64,000 bases of DNA from Nelumbo lutea (lineage: Eukaryota > Streptophyta > Magnoliopsida > Proteales > Nelumbonaceae): the NCBI GenBank assembly GCA_022828595.1, contig JAKGHH010000004.1, positions 57,972,164 to 58,036,163 on the forward strand. The letters are read 5' to 3'. Position numbers and translations under genes: made by a program. Numbering within the stretch: the first letter of the stretch is position 1; every line of letters starts with the position of its first letter. This document shows positions 46,494 to 58,159 of the stretch, piece after piece. The notes beneath the pieces were generated by a model, which worked only from the letters and a program-made list of their open reading frames with translations, had not been told where the DNA came from and did no database searches.

Positions 46494-48238
46494 ATGGTTA
46501 AAATCTTGAACCATTTTGTTTTAGATCTGAACCTGCGCAAATGGGCAGAAGGCGTTCTACCCAATTTGCGCAGATATGGGTTTTGGAAAATTTGTTCCCA
46601 AAATTATGGGCAAATAATCTGAAATTAATTTTTATATAAATCTGATTATTATTTAGAATTGTTCTTTATGATCTTCTTGATTTATGGGTTATTCGTACAA
46701 GAGGAGATCGAAATCTTGATTTGCGTAGGGAACCTGCGATTTTGCAGATTATGGATTATTTTATTGCATTTGGTCTGTAAAATATATATTTTTTATTTTT
46801 TAGACTGAATTTATAGGTATTCGATTTGATGTAATTATTAATAGAAATTAGGATTTCTATTTATTTTATTTTGGATCGAAGATGGTGGCGTGAGGAAGGA
46901 GAATCGTAATCCGCGATTTGTAGTTTATGAAACAACAAACTGTGATCTAACCTTTGTTTTGCAGGATGGATTGTGCGAACAACCCTGTTTGACTGATTAT
47001 TGCTTTTCTATTATCAGTATTTAATTTTAGATTATTTTCTTGAATTAAAGATTTAATTAAAGATCAAACCCTAGACCCATTCGAACCAAGATTGGTTCAA
47101 ATTGTTTGGACCGAATCTAGGGTTCAATCAAGGCTGAAAGTCTGCCCTAATTTTTTCGCTGATGGGCTGGAGGATTGATATTTATTTAAATGGTTAATTT
47201 GGCCCAACCTGTAAAGGCCCAATTTTAAATGGTTAAAACTGCTAAAAGCCCACTCTGCGGACAAAGTTATATGGGCCGAACCCATCAACCCTAATTTGGC
47301 CCATATACATAGATAAAATTAATGGTTAATATTATGGATTTAAAATGGGCTTCAAATGGGCGTTACAGATAATTAATTGATTGGATCAATTTATCCTTGC
47401 ATGTGATTTGCTACGTACATGGACCATAAGTACTTGGTCCATGCTCAATCGACAATGGCTCTTCCGCACACCATGACTGAATGCACATCATTGCCATGGT
47501 GTCTTTTTTGGTCATTGGATGACCTCCCTCAGTGGTGGGCCCCACACCTCATCAAGATGTTACGTGCGGAACCCTAGCCGATTTAGGCCCACCGAAATCT
47601 GGTTTTATGAAAGTCAGTGAGAGCCACTTTGGTATGACCTAGATCGAACTAGGGCGTAATTAACTGTTCCCTCCAGCTAATATGAGTGCTTGTGATAGGG
47701 AGATTCATATGATGAACTCTCTAAAGGCCTTCCATCATTAGCGTGAGGATGGGTCTTTCAGTAATGAGGAAACACAACAGAAAATGGGCTATCCATTTGC
47801 TGTTGGGTTTGTCTGAGTGTTTCATAAGATGATGGGGGCATCATAGACCGATGCGGGAGGGGTTTCACAAGAAAATGGAAACTCTCTCACGGTACCTTGG
47901 TGTTCACGAATATGATGGGTAAGCATTCACTGGACATAAAAGTTTACTTGAAAACGTCTCTGAACCTTGTCTGACAGAGGCCAAAGGGAAAACTCATATG
48001 ATGAGTGGATATGATCATTCACAGAAAGGTGGTGGCATTATGCAGCTGAAACAGTTGGCTCCATGCACCCTATGTGATTTCCCACATTTCAGAAACAACC
48101 CGTAGTCTCCGTCATTGAGAAAGGAGGGAAATCTCAGAGATGAATAAATGGAAATGGAATGTAGATTAAAATCCACATCTATGTAATGAACATGAATCAA
48201 ATTAGGTTGTGGACTGATGTTTGCTCTTTTATCAGAAA
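46494..48238 (+). other. Long untranslated leader of the copia-type element
   Basis: This 1.74-kb stretch between the primer-binding site and gag has no coding pattern. It is the 5' leader that normally holds packaging signals. I see no inserted gene. Confidence 0.6.
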
Positions 48239-48994
48239 ATGGCAAACAGACAATTTGCAAAGTTGCTTGATGCCAACAAGTTGAAGGGCCCAAACTATGC
48301 CGAATGGTACAAAAACCTTATACTGGTCCTAACTTCTGAAAAGTTAGATAAATTTGCAAAGAATCCTGCCCCGGAGTATCCGGGTGATAGGGCTTCTGAG
48401 GCCCGAAGGAGAGACTATCAGGAATGGGAGGAGAAAAACTCCATTACCCAGTGTTACATCATTGCCTCTTTAGACAACCCAATATTGAGGTAGTTCGATC
48501 AGATCGAACTTGCCAAGGACATATTGGACAATCTTAGGACGATGTATGAAGAGCAGAATTGTTCTACTCAACAGAAGGTCTTGAAACAGTTCATGACCGT
48601 ACAAATGTCCAAGGGCCAACATGTTCATGACCATTGTCTTCGGATGATGGGATACATCAACGAACTGGTGGCTCTTGGATCCGGGCTGGTCCTTGTGACC
48701 CAGATAGATGCTATCCTTAATTCTTTGCCTCATTCCTTTATTCCGTTCATCATGAACTATAACATGAACAAACTGAATGTCAGTTTGCAAGAGCTCAACA
48801 ATATGTTGAAAAGAGCTAAAGAACTAATTAAAAAGGATGAGCCTGTAGCTATGCTTGTTGAAACTAGCAAGACAGGTAAGAGAAAGAGGAAGGCAAAGAA
48901 GCCTCAGAAGAAAGCCACTAAGGGCAGAAGCAGAAGAAAGACAAAGCATCATATGCCTGTCACTTCTGCAAGAAGACCAGCCACTGGAAAATGA
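48239..48994 (+). pseudogene. Copia-type gag (UBN2-like), one stop
   Basis: It starts MANRQFAKLLDANKLKGPNY, the usual opening of plant copia gags, with YAEWYKNL and then ITQCYIIASLDNPI. After a TAG stop at 48491 the same protein continues DQIELAKDILDNLRTMYEEQ, HDHCLRMMGYINELVALG and a very basic tail. The stop and a frameshift near 48945 inactivate it. Gag assembles the particle. Confidence 0.88.
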
Positions 48995-49320
48995 ACTGTC
49001 TTGCCTACCTGGAATCCAAGAAAGGTAATTTTGAAACTTGTGTTATAGAAACCAATTTATTGGTAGCTTCTGCGTCCTGGTGTATTGACTCCGGGGCTTC
49101 AACTCATGCGTGTAATTCACTGCAAGGGTTCAAGGTAAGTAGAAGGCTGAGTAAAGTAGAAGTCACGCTCTACTTGGGGACTACTGCAACTGTTGCAGCC
49201 GCGACGATAGGAATCGTGGAGTTACTTTTTAGAGAAGGGAAGGCCAGAGACACTTACCTAACACTTAGTAACCAAGTCTTGTCACCTAAGTCAAGTGTTG
49301 AGATTCACGTTAAATGGTGA
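48945..49320 (+). pseudogene. Copia zinc knuckle and protease; rest of pol deleted
   Basis: CHFCKKTSHWKMNC is a CX2CX4HX4C knuckle, followed by SWCIDSGASTHACNSLQGF with the protease active site DSGAST (about 49090). The polyprotein ends near 49320 and the sequence goes within 350 bp to the polypurine tract, so integrase, RT and RNase H are gone and the copy is non-autonomous. Confidence 0.88.
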
Positions 49321-49660
49321 AAGGTAACACTAAAAATGTGTGTGCATATCCAGTTTAGGGGTAGAAATCCACTGTCAAAAATGATAAGAGGAATACCCAC
49401 TTGATTTAAAAAAAAATCAATCTCAGATTATTGAGATAGTATGCAAATGAAAGGGTATATAAATTTTTTAAGACAAATTTTTGTAATGTTCAAAGTAGGA
49501 TGATTTTACCCCTTAAATTCAATACTGATCTATGCAAAGTATGAGAATTCTGAAATCAGGATACTTGGCTAATTTTGTATGGGATGATCTTGCAATGGGA
49601 ATGATCTCTTTATTCAGTGTAATTTTATGGCTGCATTGCTAAGGGACTAGCAATGGTTAA

Positions 49661-49670
49661 GTTGGGGGGG
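49661..49670 (+). promoter_or_regulatory. Polypurine tract of the copia-type element
   Basis: GTTGGGGGGG directly precedes the 3' LTR start TGTAATAACT, as required for plus-strand priming. Confidence 0.8.
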
Positions 49671-50316
49671 TGTAATAACTATGTATTTTGATGCCTTAAG
49701 GGCATTATTTTAGGGGTATTTTAGACCTTAGAATGACCAATTTGTACCATTTTTTCTGGTTAAATTCATTGTTGTGACTTTTGAGGGCCCCTGTGCAATT
49801 TATGGGTAAAACCTGGGAAATTTACAGAGTTTTCTGCAAATTTTGGGAAGCTGGTGAGAATTCCAGTTGAGATAATGGGTGTTTCTATAAAAAACTAAGC
49901 ACAGGAGGGCACCTCCTATTTGCTAAACCAAGAATGGTGCCCCTCCTACTCTATTAGCATACTCCCCTCTCCTTAGCAAACACAAGGGTGCCTCCTCACT
50001 CATTCTTTTCACCTCTAACAAGCCCTAACTACCCCTAAATGCTAAATCTCATGTTTCATTCCTTTTAATCTCCACTCTTCATTCTAGGGCACCTTCTCTT
50101 TAGCATTCTAACCCTAGGGTGCCACCTAACTTCTAATCCCACCATTCATCCTTTAGCCACTAGATTTTAGTCTTCTATTTCACTCTCTATCTTAACCATT
50201 CACTCTAGGGCGCAACCTACTCATTTTAATCTCCATTTTTCCACCCTAGGTTCCTAAATGTCCACCATCCAATCTTAGGAGCCCAAATCACTGCCCTACA
50301 TAATATTGGACGCCTT
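49671..50316 (+). mobile_element. 3' LTR of the copia-type element, truncated
   Basis: It starts TGTAATAACTATG and matches 43787-44392, then stops at ACGCCTTCTCC, where gypsy integrase sequence begins. The remaining 2 kb present in the 5' LTR are missing, so no target duplication can be read. Confidence 0.8.
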
Positions 50317-50741
50317 CTCCACCCTCTGCCTCTAAGAGGGTGAGTATATGCTCTGAGAAATTCACGAAGGCATCTGTCGTAACCACATAAGCGATCGAAC
50401 CCTGGCTTAAAAGGCACTAAGGTATGGGTATTTTTGGCTAACTCTTTAGGAGGATGTAGCCGAGCTAGTACAAAGATGCGAAAGTTCTAGAGACATGCCA
50501 CATTATGCCACCGGCTAGCCACAACCCTCTCAGGTCTCAGCAACCCCTGGCCCTTCACCAAATGGGGATGGACCTCCTCGACCACTTCTCTCAAGCAACA
50601 GGTTGGGGGCATGAAGTACCTCATAGTCGTTGTTGACTACTTCACTAAGTGGGTCGAAGCCGAACCCCCGACTACCATTACAACTTGAGCAATCCTGAGC
50701 TTTTTTTGGAAGAACATCATCTGCCGCTTTGGCCTACCCCA
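50317..50741 (+). pseudogene. Gypsy integrase: H2C2 domain and start of core
   Basis: The reading REGEYML, stop, EIHEGICRNHISDRTLA, KALRYGYFWLTL, AELVQRC is the zinc-binding domain, followed in shifted frames by GPSPNGDG / WPFTKWGW and GGMKYLIVVVDYFTKWVEAE, the first catalytic Asp block (VVDYFTKW). It ends at GLPH where another element is inserted. Several stops are present. Confidence 0.82.
50737..50741 (+). repeat. 5-bp target-site duplication CCCCA, left
   Basis: It matches 55214-55218. Joining the two sides restores GLPHILVIDNG in integrase. Confidence 0.8.
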
Positions 50742-50767
50742 TAATGGAGATCGAGGTATTGGCTAAA

Positions 50768-51555
50768 TGGCTCGAGCTAATATTCCCAAATAATCTTAAG
50801 ATCCTTTGCAAGGAATCGGGGGGCCAATGACTAGGGTATGAACAAAGAGGATGAAAGAGGCTTTACAAGGCTTAATCATGAAAGTGCGTGACAATGAGGC
50901 TGTTCTACAAGATTCTAAGACTGTTCTAGCAGTTCCCAAAGCTTCACCAAGGATAATCACCTATCTTTATGTGCAAGGCCTAGAACTTGAAGAACAAAGC
51001 TTGATAGGCTTGGTGCATGGACATGATAAGAAAAGGCCCAATTCGCATGCTAAGATGTATTGAGGGGCTTGTTTTGTTTTGTTGGGCTTGTCTTTATCTT
51101 GTTGTGTTTATTTTGACTTTTCTATGCTTTGTCATTAATTGTAGTTTTTTAGAAGGATTCCTATTTCAAGGCAGATTTGCTTTCCTAAATTAAAGGGATC
51201 CTCATCAGTTAGGTGTTTCCTGATAAGATAATCATTAGTTAGGAGTTTCCTTATAAGATAATGATGTTTACATGCCTATAAAAAGGCCACAACAATGTAA
51301 TACGAGATCATAAATAATACAATGGTATTTTCAGCAAGTTTAGCTTTACCTTCTTGTGTTCTTTGTAGAATACAATATCTTGACTTATCAAGGGAGTGAT
51401 CAACCATTGTGGCATCTTCAAGATTGGATTCTTTGAGGACTTAGCTTCCTTAAGGTTCTAATCTGATCATCTACAGCTTGTTTTATAGTTTCTGGGTGCA
51501 CATAACAACTTGATTCAAGAGTTCCTAGAGCAGGTCTTCTAGTGGGTTTTTATCA
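50768..51555 (+). repeat. 5' LTR of the gypsy element (788 bp)
   Basis: It starts TGGCTCGAGCTAATATTCCC, ends TTTTTATCA, and is nearly identical to the 3' LTR apart from small indels, including a 12-bp and an 18-bp insertion in the 3' copy. A TATAAAAAGG box lies at about 51277. Confidence 0.85.
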
Positions 51556-51557
51556 TT

Positions 51558-51570
51558 TGGTATCAGAGCC
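51558..51570 (+). promoter_or_regulatory. Primer-binding site (initiator tRNA-Met)
   Basis: TGGTATCAGAGCC follows the 5' LTR after two bases. Confidence 0.9.
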
Positions 51571-52475
51571 TTGGTTTTAGAAACATGTTACTTATCCTTT
51601 GCTTATCCTTGTTTTGTATTTTCTTTGATCTTTTTGCGTTTCTTATGTTGTCCTTGCATAGTTTCTTTGAATTCTTCCATTTGACTTCTTTGTGTTTTCG
51701 AATAGAGTCAATTCGGTTTTTGTGTGTTTAGTTTGGCAAAAAAATAAAGAGACAGAAAAGAATATCCAAATTGAAAAGAAAAAGAAAAAAAAAGAGAAGA
51801 AAAGAAAAAAAAAGAGAGAAAAAAAACATAAAAGAACACCCAATTCAAAAAGAAAAAAAAAGGAGGAGGTGTTACATTGCAGTTCTGATTCTTTAATCAT
51901 TTTCCCAGCATGAATGGGATTTCTTGAATTTGCAAGATCATATTTCATTTTTTAGGGTTTGACTAGTTGACTAGTTCAAGAGCCAGCTGTATAATCCTTT
52001 TTGGACTGGGATTTTTTTCCTTAAACAATTGTCTTACTATATTAATTAGTACTAATCCTTAGCAAATAAGGATTCTTGTGTCTAAATTAATTTAATTTCG
52101 TGCTCCTTATTCTATTGACTTCTTTTGCATGTCTTTTGCTTCATTTTGAAGTTTTCTTATTTTTGGCTCCTATAATTGATTATTATTTTCCTTCTTTATT
52201 TCTACCGTTTGCCTCAACTAAGTTTTTAAAGTTTTAGTTTTGAGATTTGCCACCATTTAACCGGTTGCTCATTGAGATTTGTTTATCTTGATTCTGTTAA
52301 GAACATAAAAGGGACTGGATTGAGTGGAATAAAAAAGGGCAAAGAGAAGTGAGATTGCGATAACCATCTGATTTGAGTGCAAACATGTGAGGGAGTGTGT
52401 GAGGAATAAAAAAAAAGCAAAGAGAGGTGAAGAACAAATTCTTTTATTTACAGTGAGTTTTTGCAAGTTATAACC

Positions 52476-53450
52476 ATGAGCATTGAAGGAGAACCACAAG
52501 AGATTGACATGAAATTATTCAAAAGGGTTGTTAATGAACAATTTAGAAAGTTGAATGCGAGGCTGGATGATTTGCAATCCCCATCTATTTCTAAGTCCAC
52601 TAGAAGACATGTGTTTGAGGAAGAAGAGGAAGATGATTCAGATTTGGAGGAATCAAGTTCTAAACAAGGCAAGAAGGCTGTTTCCAAAAGACATAGCAAT
52701 TTGGACAGCACAAAGATGAAGATTCTGACCTTTCAAGGAAATAATGATCCTGGACTATACTTGGAGAGGGAAAGAAAGGTTGAGCACGTTTTTGATTGCC
52801 ATCATTACTCCGAGGAGAAAAAAGTAAAACTAGCAGCCATGGAGTTCATAGATTATGCATGGTGGGGGTCAATTGGTGATAAATAGGCGTAGGAATGGAG
52901 AGAGCCCAATTCGATCATGGGAAGAGATGAAACTAGTAATGCACAAGAGATTTATACATAGCCGTTACTATATGGATTTACATAGAAAGTTGTAGGGGCT
53001 AGTTCAAGGTTCCATGAGTGTAGAGGACTATTACAAAGAGATGGAGATAACCATGATTAGAGCAAACATAGAAAAGGATCGAGAAGCAACAATGGCTAGA
53101 TTTATTGGTGGCTTGAACAAGGAGATTGCTGATGTGGTAGATTTACAATACTATGTGGAGATGGAGGAGCTGTTGCACAAAGCCATTAAAGTGGAAAAGC
53201 AAATCAAATCAAAAGGGTTCAGATCTGGTTTTTCATGGAAACCTAATTAGAAGGACAACAAAGCTGCCTCAAAAACAAAAGAGGAAGCAAAGCAAAAGGA
53301 TTTGGTTGTTGTTTCTAAAGGTAAAACCAAAACTAAAACTTCTTCTAAGTCATGTGATGTTAAGTGTTTTAAGTGCTAAGGGTTCGGGCATATTGCTTCT
53401 CAATGCCCTAACAAAAGAGTTATGATTGTGTTAGAGAATGAAGAAATAGA
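52476..53450 (+). pseudogene. Gypsy gag with CCHC knuckle
   Basis: It starts MSIEGEPQEIDMKLFKR, followed by an acidic stretch, then LTFQGNNDPGLYLERERKVE and DCHHYSEEKKVKLAAMEFID, typical of chromovirus-like gags, and the segment [20 protein letters not shown]. The zinc knuckle CFKC, a TAA stop, GFGHIASQC lies at about 53365-53410. Stops at 52886, after MGRDETSNAQE and in the knuckle show decay. Confidence 0.82.
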
Positions 53451-53619
53451 AAATGTTAGATCAAGTGAGAAGGAGATGCCACCATTGGAGGATTGTTCTG
53501 ATGTTGAAGTTGCAGAACTTGTTCATGGTGATTGCTGGTTACATGGAGAGCCCTAAGTATACAACCTAAGGACGATGGTGATGATGAATAATGTGAGCAT
53601 ATTTTTCACACAAGATGCC

Positions 53620-53737
53620 ATGTGAAGGATAAGGAGTTTGAGGACCTATTTCCCGAGGAGATTCCCCATGGATTACCTTCCTTAAGAGGTTTTGAGCATC
53701 AAATAGACTTCATACCCAGTTCCGCCTTACCAAATCG
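53620..53737 (+). pseudogene. RT N-terminal fragment (left of captured gene)
   Basis: EFEDLFPEEIPHGLPSLRGF, then EHQIDFIPSSALPNR is the start of gypsy RT; protease between it and gag is deleted. It ends in the 29-bp sequence that is repeated after the captured fragment. Confidence 0.85.
53709..53737 (+). repeat. 29-bp direct repeat, left of the captured fragment
   Basis: It encodes FIPSSALPNR and recurs at 54142-54170 (FIPGSAIPNR) with three mismatches. Confidence 0.85.
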
Positions 53738-54141
53738 TGGAACTCTTGACATTTCAGTGGAGCAGCATGTGTGGTGCACCAGCACAGACAGTTGGTTGGC
53801 GTGATCCTGGTTTTATACATACAAGTTTCCTGAGAGATTTATGGCCTAATTTAGTGTATACTTACAAGCTTGGTCACCGATTATTTAATGGGTCATACAT
53901 TTGGAGCAAGATTTATTTTTTCAAGTTGTCCCCTTACCCGTGGCAGAATTCATTACAACAAATCATCATATTTGGAGACATGGGAAAGGTAGAGCATGAT
54001 GGTTCTAACGAATATAACAATTACCAGCCGGGCTCGGTTAATATCATAGACCAACTTATCAAGGACTTGAACAACATTAACATAGTTTTCCATCTTGGAG
54101 ATATGCCATATTCAAATAGATATATATCACAGTGGGATCAG
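53738..54141 (+). pseudogene. Captured purple acid phosphatase fragment
   Basis: The 404 bp encode SSMCGAPAQTVGWRDPGFIH, LWPNLVYTYKLGHRLFNGSY, the metal motif FGDMGK, then SNEYNNYQPGSVN, LNNINIVFHLGDMPY and YISQWDQF. These are diagnostic of plant PAP27/PAP1/24-like purple acid phosphatases, metallo-enzymes that hydrolyse phosphate esters, usually secreted. Only the end of the fibronectin-like N-domain and the start of the catalytic domain are present; GDMG (first metal motif) and GDMPY (GDxxY form) are kept. The frame is open throughout except for one inserted base at the start. No intron is seen, which points to capture from spliced RNA. Origin in a host gene is secure; expression is unknown. 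Confidence 0.88.
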
Positions 54142-54170
54142 TTCATACCCGGTTCTGCCATACCAAATCG
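54142..54170 (+). repeat. 29-bp direct repeat, right of the captured fragment
   Basis: This is the partner of 53709-53737. From here the RT reading resumes. Confidence 0.85.
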
Positions 54171-54370
54171 ACCTGCTTATAAAGCTAATCCCGAGTAAAC
54201 AAAGGAGATACCAAGTCAAGTAGATGAGTTGGTTCAAAAGGGTTTTGTAAGGGAGAGTCTTAGCCCATGTTCGGTTCCTGTCATCTTAGTCCCAAAAAAA
54301 GATGGAACATGGCATATGTGTGTGGATTGCCGAGCCATTAACAAAATAACAAGGATTTGAGGATGAATCC
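54142..54370 (+). pseudogene. RT N-terminal fragment (right of captured gene)
   Basis: FIPGSAIPNRPAYKANPE, a stop, [20 protein letters not shown], then [20 protein letters not shown] continues the gypsy RT N-terminus, ending after NKIT. The catalytic YxDD part is missing. Confidence 0.85.
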
Positions 54371-54376
54371 TTTCGA

Positions 54377-54389
54377 GGAAGGAGGGAAA
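54377..54389 (+). promoter_or_regulatory. Polypurine tract
   Basis: GAGGAAGGAGGGAAA-type purines directly precede the 3' LTR start TGGCTCAAGC. Confidence 0.75.
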
Positions 54390-55213
54390 TGGCTCAAGCT
54401 AATATTCCCAAATAATCTCAAGATCCTTTGCAAGGAATCGGTGGGCCAATGAGTAGGGTAAGAACAAAGAGGATGAAAAAGGCTTTACAAGGATTAATCA
54501 TGGAAGTGCGTGACAATGAGGCTGTTCTACAAGATTCTAAGACTGTTCTAGCAGTTCCCAAAGCTTCACCAAGAATAATCACCTATCTTTATGTGCAAAA
54601 CGATGTGCAAGGCTTAGAACTTGAAGAACAAAGCTTGATAGGCTTGGCGCATGGACATGATAAGAAAAGGCCCAATTCGCATGCTAAGACGTATTGATGG
54701 GCTTGTTTTGTCTTGTTGGGCTTGTCTTTATCTTGTTCTGTTTATTTTGACTTTTCTATGCTTAGTTGTCATTAGTTGTAGTCTTTTAGAAGGATTCCTA
54801 TATCAAGGTAGATTTGCTTTCCTAAATTAAAGGAATCCTCATCAGTTAGGTGTTTCCAAATATGATAATCATTAGTTAGGAGTTTCTTTGTAAGATTAGG
54901 AGTTTCCTTATAAGATAATGGTGTTTACATGCCTATATAAAGGCTACAACTATGTAATACGAGATCAATCAATAATACAGTGGTATTTTCAACAAGTTTA
55001 GCTTTGCCTTTTTCTGTTCTTGGTAGAATACAATATCTTAACTTATCAAGGGAGTGATCAACCTTTGTGGCATCTTTAAGATTGGATTCTTTAAGGACTT
55101 AGTTTTCTTAAGGTTCTAATTTGATCAACTACAGCTTGCTTTGTAGCTTCTGTGTGTGCATAACAATTTGATTTAAGAGTTCCTAGAGCAGATCATCTAG
55201 CAGGTTCTTATCA
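54390..55213 (+). repeat. 3' LTR of the gypsy element (824 bp)
   Basis: It starts TGGCTCAAGCTAATATTCCC and ends TTCTTATCA before the CCCCA duplication at 55214-55218. Confidence 0.87.
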
Positions 55214-55890
55214 CCCCACATTCTAGTTATCGACAATGGAAAACAATTCGACAACATTAGGTTCTAGGAGTGGTGCACCTCCCTTGAGATCAAGCAGCAC
55301 ACCTCGGTAGGCTATCCCCAAACAAATGGCCTAGCCGAGGTCACTAACAAAACTATATTGGATGGACTAAAGACCAAATTAGACCGAGCTAAAGGCCTAT
55401 GGGTTGACGAACTGAACAATGTCCTCTGGGCATATCATATCACACCTTGGATGGCCTTGGGAGAGACTTCGTTCGGCCTAACCTACGGTACTAAATAGGT
55501 TATGCCAATAGAGATTGGCCAACCGACACTCTGGACCGAAGTGTACAATAAGGTCGAGAATAGTGAAGCAATTAGAACAAACCTAGACTTGCTGGAAGAA
55601 GCTCAGGAACAAGCATAAATTAGGGTGGCCGCCTCAGCAATGGGTGGCCCGCTACTACAACTTGAGGGTGAAGGAGAGGCATTACCGTGAAGGAGACATC
55701 ATCCTTAGAAAGGTTATGGTCCCTGAGCCTGGTGTAGGCAAGCTGGGTCCCAATTGGGAAGGTCCCTACAAAGTCAATTAAGTCTTCGGCCCTAGCACTC
55801 TTCCCCTGGAACACCTGGATGGAAGACCTGTCCTTGGACATGGAACTCGGAGAATCTCTGGATGTACTACCAGTAATTGTAAATTTTGAT
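55214..55890 (+). pseudogene. Gypsy integrase: rest of core and C-terminal domain
   Basis: The reading HILVIDNGKQFDN (second catalytic Asp), then SVGYPQTNGLAEVTNKTIL (catalytic Glu), LKTKLDRAKGLWVDELNNVL, ETSFGLTYGTK and, in a shifted frame, GKLGPNWEGPYKV completes the Tat integrase begun at 50317. Stops and frameshifts are present. Integrase inserts the DNA copy into the host genome. Confidence 0.88.
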
Positions 55891-56379
55891 GCCCAAATGA
55901 TAAATGAATAATGCAAAGTTCTTCTTTGGATCAATGTTTAGCATTTTTTCTTACCAAGTCCCCAGGGCCCCTCGGCTTCATGATTGGCCAAAGCACATAG
56001 CCTCCCTCAAGGACCATGCACTCACATTGGACCATTGCCAGGGCACGTAGCCCCCCTCGGTGGCGGATGGCCACCTAGTCTTATGTACTTAGCACAATGA
56101 AAGGAAGACAACAACCCCAACTAACTTAGCGGTTCGCCTTGGTCCGAGACCTCGGCCTCCCCAGCGAGTCACTTTGGCCTTGTCAAAGTAACCACTTGGG
56201 AAAGAAATAGGCCAGGCAAGCTGCACCTTTTCCTCGGCCTCTCCCCCATACTTCGATAGGCCACCTTCGCCTTGCCTAAGTAGACACTTGGGAGAAAACA
56301 AGCCAAGCAAGCTACATCTCAGTCGCACACCTTTTGCCTCGGCCTTGACCCCTAGCTACTTAAAGCGAGCATGTAATGA
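55891..56379 (+). other. Region after pol of the Tat element, no gene
   Basis: It is GC-richer than its surroundings, with loosely repeated phrases (CTCGGCCTC, CACTTGGGA, TAGGCCA). The short minus-strand frame at 56328-56089 has no family pattern. Confidence 0.45.
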
Positions 56380-56384
56380 ACCCG
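56380..56384 (+). repeat. 5-bp target-site duplication ACCCG, left
   Basis: It matches 57920-57924. Confidence 0.85.
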
Positions 56385-57919
56385 TGATCAGATCATTGTG
56401 GCATTAGCAAGTTTACTAGCCGCTCAAGTAGTAAAGTAGTGAATGAAGTATGGTTCCCACAAGGATTTAGGAAACAATTACCAATATTAAATTGGTCACT
56501 TCTTATCTGATCAACAACAAAATAAAACTTTATTCAAAAACTAAAAATCCTAAACTAAAATCTATCTAAAACATTGGCTCAATTGCCTTCAATTCAGGTT
56601 AGAAGAGTAAACAATTAATATCAATATCAAGATTCAGAAATCAATCATATTGAATCATTCGAATTGACCATGATTGAGCCTTGGTTTGATGAAACCCCAA
56701 GGTCATGAACAGTAAGTGCATGTTCATCCTATGCAAGATTGATGATCCCCATATCTCTATCAAGGATCTAATCATTCATGCGTGCATTTCTTCAAACACT
56801 TCTAAGGTATCAAATCAAAGCTGAATTGATCACCAACTGAATTGTGCAAGTTATCTCTAACCTTGCATCTAATTTTGTTCTTGAATAGTAGATTTGAATT
56901 CCTAGAATCTTTCTCAAGCACTCTAAGAATTCCAAGCTTTCGTTCAAATCGGCCAATCTGAAAATAGTAGATCTGAATTTTCTTTCAAGTAATTCAGATC
57001 TTGTAAATCTCAAATCTAAGAATTCAGATATGAGTTTTGAAAGATTAATTGGCTGATCTGATCTACAATTAACCTTTATTCAAGAAACTTCAAGAACAAA
57101 TCACATCCATTCGAATGAACAAAAAGAAATTGATTGCTTGATCTAAAATTTTACAAACTTAATTACGCCAAGAAAGAATGGAAGAGGGAGAGAAAGAAAT
57201 TTATATAAAAGGACGCTGAATTCAAATCAAAGAAAAAATGAACTAAAAAGGAATTAATTACATTAGATCTTTGAATCAAAATCCTCAATTTCGAACTCAC
57301 ATTCTCTTATTGCTAGCTTGAACTCCTTCAGCCCTTCTCCTTCTCCTCTTCTCTTCAAGATGTTCGAATCCCAAGGAGTGGGAGAGCCTTGATCTCAAGC
57401 AATTGAACACCTCTCCCCCCTCTAGAGGCCTCCTTATATAGATTTTCAAGGGGGCTCTTGCCCCTTCTTGAAAAAGCCTCTAGAATGGGGTGTATTACAC
57501 CCCATTCTTGAACTTCCTAGAGTGCTCTCTTAAGAGCCTTCTAAGGGTTGCCACCCCTAGCTCTTTTGGGTTGCTATTTGAACTGCAATTTAGCTCATTC
57601 TTAGCACATGTTAGCTACACTCTAGGCTGCTCTTTTGGGCTGAGAATGAGCCTCCTTGCTAGGCTTCTTCTTGGGTTTTTCCAAGGAATTAACTTGTACT
57701 TCTTGGACCAAAGTGCTCTTTTGCTTCCATAACTGGGCTAGGCTGAATTTGGTCCTTTTTGGTCATTCTTTTCTTACCTTTTTCCTTCTTTTTCTTGGAT
57801 TGATTACCCCTGAAATCTTTTCTTAGCATTAAGATATATTAGGGAAAAATTAAATAAAACCGGCATAAGAAACCATGCAAAAAGACATCATAAATTATAG
57901 ATAAATTGTATGTTCATCA
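56385..57919 (-). mobile_element. Athila-like solo LTR, 1535 bp
   Basis: It is bounded by TG and CA and by the duplication ACCCG. It resembles the LTR at 30501 in layout (GCATTAGCAAGTTTACTAGC against GCTACACTAGC; CAAGTTATCTCTAACCTTGCA in both) but is clearly diverged. The orientation is taken from that relative. Confidence 0.85.
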
Positions 57920-57924
57920 ACCCG
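57920..57924 (+). repeat. 5-bp target-site duplication ACCCG, right
   Basis: This is the partner of 56380-56384. Confidence 0.85.
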
Positions 57925-58159
57925 TTATGAGCCATTTTTTGGCTTGTGGTCTCTTCGATGGAAGGGGTAGGGAGCCCTCGAAAAAAAAAGAGAGAGAAGA
58001 GAAGGAAGATGAAGGAGAAAAGGGAGAACACTGTGTACAAAAAATGCTCTATTTTCATTCATTTGTCCATGTGTAAGCATTTACAAAAAGTTTTGTGGCC
58101 TTGGTGACCGAGCACATTTACATCCAAAAGAAAAACAAAAAACACAACAAAAAGGAAAA

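Larger units (their letters stand above)
50742..55213 (+). mobile_element. Non-autonomous gypsy element carrying a captured host gene fragment
   Basis: It is bounded by CCCCA duplications and has two LTRs (50768-51555 and 54390-55213), a tRNA-Met primer-binding site, gag, a short part of RT split by a purple acid phosphatase fragment, and a polypurine tract. The 26 bases between the left duplication and the LTR start TGGCTCGAGC are unexplained. Integrase, RNase H and most of RT are missing. Confidence 0.85.

Noticed and set aside
51692..51913. Lysine-rich protein after the gypsy 5' LTR
   Set aside because: It is a purine-rich leader tract (AAAG runs) between primer-binding site and gag, not coding.
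53737..54198. A working purple acid phosphatase gene
   Set aside because: Only about 135 codons of a roughly 600-residue enzyme are present, without start, signal peptide or second half of the metal site, and it lies inside RT sequence.
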